Shown: piece by piece, positions 28,766 through 31,336 of the stretch
Numbering within the stretch: the stretch's first letter is position 1
How the letters are laid out: each line of letters opens with the position of its first letter
NCBI GenBank assembly: GCA_026001245.1
Contig: BNZR01000006.1
Span: 1 to 31,336, forward strand
Length of the DNA: 31,336 bases
Direction: 5' to 3'
Origin: Clostridia bacterium
Lineage (GTDB): Bacteria; Bacillota_A; Clostridia; Oscillospirales; UBA929
Notes under the pieces: model-generated
Told to the model about the DNA's origin: nothing
What the model saw: the letters and a program-made list of their open reading frames with translations, nothing else
The model's database searches: none
Program-made: the position numbers and the translations under genes

Positions 28766-29308
28766 ATTAGCAAACAGTCGCATCAAATCAACGAGGACAT
28801 TCGTGACCGCGAGGTTCGCCTTATCGGCGGAGACGGCGCTCAGCTGGGCGTTGTGCCGCTTCGTGAGGCCATGCGTATCGCGGCGGAGCAAGAGATGGAT
28901 CTGGTAAAAATCGCGCCGACGGCCGCGCCGCCGGTGTGCAAGATCATGGACTACGGCAAATTCCGGTTCGAGCAAGCCAAAAAGGAAAAAGAGGCGAAGA
29001 AAAACCAGCATATAGTCGAAATCAAAGAGATACGCCTGTCCCCCGGGATAGACTCTCACGACTTTGACTTTAAGCTGAAAGCCGCCATCAAATTCCTGGG
29101 CGAGGGCAACAAGGTTAAGGTTAGCATCCGCTTCCGCGGGCGCGAAATGGCGCACACCTCCATCGGCCAACAGCAAATGCTGAAATTCGCCGAGGGTTGC
29201 GCCGAGGACGCGACGCTGGAACGCGCCCCCAAGCTAGAGGGGCGCAACATGCTGATGTTCCTGGCCCCCAAAGTCGCGGCTCCCGCCGCGAAAAAAACTA
29301 ACGATTGA
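28766..29308 (+). CDS. infC: translation initiation factor IF-3
   Basis: This 180-residue protein begins [21 protein letters not shown] and contains [40 protein letters not shown] and [16 protein letters not shown], the standard IF-3 blocks. The start is the rare ATT at 28766, 8 bases after AGGAGGTG. infC genes commonly use AUU or AUC so that IF-3 represses its own translation. No ATG or GTG in frame gives a sensible N-terminus. First gene of the infC-rpmI-rplT operon. Confidence 0.96.
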   Translation: MSKQSHQINEDIRDREVRLIGGDGAQLGVVPLREAMRIAAEQEMDLVKIAPTAAPPVCKIMDYGKFRFEQAKKEKEAKKNQHIVEIKEIRLSPGIDSHDFDFKLKAAIKFLGEGNKVKVSIRFRGREMAHTSIGQQQMLKFAEGCAEDATLERAPKLEGRNMLMFLAPKVAAPAAKKTND

Positions 29309-29324
29309 GGAGCGATACACTGTC

Positions 29325-29522
29325 ATGCCGAAAATTAAAACCCACAGCGGCGCGAAGAAACGCTTCAAGCTTACCGCTTCCGGTAAGGTCAAGCGCCGCC
29401 ACGCGTTTAAATCCCACATACTAAACAAAAAGACCACCAAGCGCAAGCGCACTTTGCGCCAAGGCGTTATCGCCGACAAAACCAACGAGGCAAACATCAA
29501 GATTCTGATACCTTATAAATAA
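29325..29522 (+). CDS. rpmI: 50S ribosomal protein L35
   Basis: This 65-residue basic protein starts [20 protein letters not shown], with [20 protein letters not shown] following. Both are textbook L35. It lies 16 bases after infC in the conserved order. Confidence 0.98.
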   Translation: MPKIKTHSGAKKRFKLTASGKVKRRHAFKSHILNKKTTKRKRTLRQGVIADKTNEANIKILIPYK

Positions 29523-29544
29523 TCTGGAAGGACTGACTTAATAT

Positions 29545-29898
29545 ATGGCACGCATCAAGGGCGCGGTTACCACGCGCCACAGACGCCGCAAGGTTCTAAA
29601 GCTGGCAAAGGGTTACTGGGGCGCGAAGAGCAAGCTGTTCCGCACCGCCAATCAGGCCGTTATGAAATCCATGCGCTACGCGTATATCGGCCGCAGACTT
29701 AAAAAACGCGACTTCCGCCGCCTGTGGATAACACGTATCTCGGCCGCGGTCAAGCCTTTCGGGCTTAATTACTCCCGCTTCGCCTACGCGCTTAAAAAGC
29801 TGGACATATCCCTTAACCGCAAGATTTTATCCGAGATGGCTATCCACGATAAGGCGGCCTTTGCCGCGCTGGTCGAAAAAGCCAAAAGCTCGCTTTAA
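29545..29898 (+). CDS. rplT: 50S ribosomal protein L20
   Basis: This 117-residue protein starts MARIKGAVTTRHRRRKVLKL and has GYWGAKSKLFRTANQAVMKS and RRLWITRISAAVKPFGLNYS. All are standard L20 blocks. L20 binds 23S rRNA early in assembly and typically represses this operon through its leader. It is the last gene before a strong terminator. Confidence 0.98.
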   Translation: MARIKGAVTTRHRRRKVLKLAKGYWGAKSKLFRTANQAVMKSMRYAYIGRRLKKRDFRRLWITRISAAVKPFGLNYSRFAYALKKLDISLNRKILSEMAIHDKAAFAALVEKAKSSL

Positions 29899-29920
29899 AA
29901 TCCACGGAAAACACCAAAAT

Positions 29921-29974
29921 CGGAGGTTTTTGTGCAAGTTCAACAAAACTTGCGCAAAAATCTCCGAAATTTTT
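29921..29974 (+). terminator. strong intrinsic terminator of the infC operon
   Basis: A 20-bp stem (29921-29940 with 29947-29966, loop CAACAA) has only two G-U pairs and is followed by AAATTTTT. It is 22 bases after the rplT stop. Confidence 0.85.
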
Positions 29975-29999
29975 GTGCAATTTGCAAGCAAAAAAAGAC

Positions 30000-30028
30000 T
30001 AGACAAGACAAGAAAAACGTGGTATAAT
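30000..30028 (+). promoter_or_regulatory. promoter of the V-type ATPase operon
   Basis: TAGACA (30000-30005), 17-base spacer, TATAAT (30023-30028), about 40 bases before the first gene. Five of six -35 bases and all -10 bases match the consensus. Confidence 0.75.
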
Positions 30029-30070
30029 AGGAAACGTGGTTAGAAAAAATATGTCCGGGAGGTGCGCCGC

Positions 30071-30397
30071 GTGGAGCATATCGACCTGATTAACAAGATT
30101 ATCGAGGCGGAGGAGCGTGCGCGTCAGGTGGCGGAAGCCGCCAAGCAAAAGCGCGAAAACCTAGAGGAAGACCTTAAAGCCAACACCGGGGGTCTTCGGG
30201 ACAGCTACTTCGAGCGCGCCGAGGCCAGGCTGAAAAAGGTGCGCGAGCGCGAGGCGGCCTTGGCCGAGGAGCGTATCACGGAGCTTGACAAGACCTTTGA
30301 ACGCGACGAGGCGTCCATCAAGGCGGCTTACGCCAAAAACAAGGACGTTTGGGTCGAAAAGCTGTTCAAAATGATTGTCGCCGGCGAAACAGCGTAA
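30071..30397 (+). CDS. V-type ATPase peripheral stalk subunit (G/H-like)
   Basis: About 108 residues, almost wholly coiled coil and rich in E, K, A and R (AEERARQVAEAAKQKRENLE). This is the form of the small NtpF/AhaH stalk subunit of V/A-type ATPases. GTG at 30071 is chosen because GGGAGGTG lies 7 bases before it; a GTG at 30062 falls inside that site. It precedes a subunit C gene by 13 bases, in keeping with a V-ATPase operon that continues outside the window. The stalk links the catalytic head to the membrane rotor housing. Confidence 0.75.
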   Translation: MEHIDLINKIIEAEERARQVAEAAKQKRENLEEDLKANTGGLRDSYFERAEARLKKVREREAALAEERITELDKTFERDEASIKAAYAKNKDVWVEKLFKMIVAGETA

Positions 30398-30410
30398 GGG
30401 AGGCGATTCC

Positions 30411-31336
30411 TTGGGAACGCAATATAACGCCGTGGCGGCCAAGGTGCGCGCCATGTACGGGCAACGCCTGACCCGCGACGATTACTCGCGTCTGGCGGCG
30501 ATGACCTCTGTTGCGGAGGTAGGGCAATACTTAAAATCCAACTCGGCTTACGCCGACACGTTTGCCAGCGTCACCACCGACACCCTTGAAAACTTCGCGG
30601 TGCTGGAGGAAAACATCGAGCGCGACCTGCTAAACGACTACTTCCGTATCCTAAGCTTTGTGGCCAGGGCGGACATGCCGATTATGCGCTTCCTTATAAT
30701 GTCCATGGAGCTGCGCGAGATTATGCGCTTCATGCATTTGGCGGAGGCGGGCAAGGCGCAGGACTACGTGTTCGCGATGCCCAAGTACTTCGAGCGGTAC
30801 AGTAAAATCCGTTACGCCACCTTGGCCGATGCGAACGACTATAACGGCCTGCTGGACGCGTTGCGCGAAACGCCGTACTACGCGGTGCTGTCACAGTTAG
30901 AGCTTCGCTCGTCGGGCTGGCCGGACTACACAACCGTCGAGATGGCGATACGCAGCTCGTACTACCGCTGGGTTATGTCCACAATCCGCAAGCACTACGG
31001 CGGGGAGCAACAGCGGGCATTGAAAGAGACCGTGGGTATCGAGGCGGACATGCGCAACATCACCGCGATACTGCGTGTCAAACGCAGTTTCCCCAAGGCG
31101 GTGGACGTTGTGGCGGGCTATCTGTTGCCCGTGTCCTATCGGATTAACAGCGACCTTGTAAAACAGCTGGTCGCCGCGCCGACGGAGGATGCCGCGCTGG
31201 GAATCCTGCGGCACTCCGGTTTCGAGAGCCTATTCCCCGACGAACGCTACGAGGACGTGGATCAATACTACTACAGCGGCCTGCTCGCTGTTGCCGCGCA
31301 CGCGCTCGGACAATCGCGAGCGTATGAACTGCACAG
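30411..31336 (+). CDS. ntpC: V-type ATPase subunit C (partial, cut by window end)
   Basis: The reading frame opens with TTG at 30411 (GGGAGG 7 bases before) and runs to the window end, at least 308 codons. It shows the V-ATPase C/AC39 pattern: GTQYNAVAAKVRAMYGQRLT at the start, then TSVAEVGQYLKSNSAYADTF, and an internal repeat later (VVAGYLLPVSYRI). Subunit C forms the socket between the membrane ring and the central shaft. The rest of the gene, and the remaining subunits, lie beyond the window. Confidence 0.88.
   Translation, partial: MGTQYNAVAAKVRAMYGQRLTRDDYSRLAAMTSVAEVGQYLKSNSAYADTFASVTTDTLENFAVLEENIERDLLNDYFRILSFVARADMPIMRFLIMSMELREIMRFMHLAEAGKAQDYVFAMPKYFERYSKIRYATLADANDYNGLLDALRETPYYAVLSQLELRSSGWPDYTTVEMAIRSSYYRWVMSTIRKHYGGEQQRALKETVGIEADMRNITAILRVKRSFPKAVDVVAGYLLPVSYRINSDLVKQLVAAPTEDAALGILRHSGFESLFPDERYEDVDQYYYSGLLAVAAHALGQSRAYELH

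Overview
The window is about 31 kb of chromosome from a GC-rich, endospore-forming Firmicute. It most likely belongs to Clostridia, and an Oscillospiraceae-like lineage is my best guess. The evidence is an adjacent spoIIGA-sigE pair, a DacF-type D,D-carboxypeptidase, a GerMN lipoprotein, RNase J, an infC-rpmI-rplT operon and the start of a V/A-type ATPase operon. Many genes start with TTG or GTG and have strong GGAGG ribosome binding sites. I saw no tRNA, rRNA, CRISPR array or prophage.

Layout. Positions 1-650 hold the end of an IS5-family transposase, an ArsC-like thioredoxin-fold protein and a small unknown protein. On the minus strand, 635-4043 carries an O-antigen ligase-like membrane protein behind an EF-G paralogue. 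A lower-GC minus-strand cassette of secreted proteins and lipoproteins, including a tandem duplication, fills 4138-8100. sigE and spoIIGA follow (8242-9778), divergent from a pyruvyltransferase/FrhB fusion gene (9900-12026). Next on the minus strand come a LolA-like lipoprotein, acpS, a DUF6106-like membrane protein, RNase J, larC, larB and a two-component system (12001-19432). Divergent from that system is a plus-strand operon of a VTC-domain polyphosphate polymerase, a DUF4956 membrane protein and a Cthe_2159-like beta-helix lipoprotein (19582-22495). Then tsaE (minus), rodA/ftsW (plus), dacF (minus) and a second two-component system coupled to a GerMN lipoprotein (25580-28465). The window ends with infC-rpmI-rplT and the first two genes of the V-type ATPase operon, the second cut by the window edge.

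How genes work together. spoIIGA-sigE is the mother-cell sigma factor with its processing protease. dacF, rodA, the second two-component system and the GerMN lipoprotein form a cell-wall and sporulation neighbourhood. larB and larC make part of the nickel-pincer cofactor. A three-unit, 11-bp-spaced Pho-box-like array precedes the polyphosphate polymerase operon beside a divergent two-component system, which suggests phosphate control.

Most unusual features. (1) A compact intergenic module at 13464-13751 has a perfect consensus promoter, a terminator-ended antisense RNA, a 32-codon ORF with an ideal ribosome binding site on the other strand, and about 29-bp near-perfect terminal inverted repeats. 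It resembles a type I toxin-antitoxin or similar RNA-regulated small-protein locus. (2) Heptanucleotide tandem repeats occur at four places. At three they supply the stop codon of a gene, and at one they encode a lipoprotein signal peptide.
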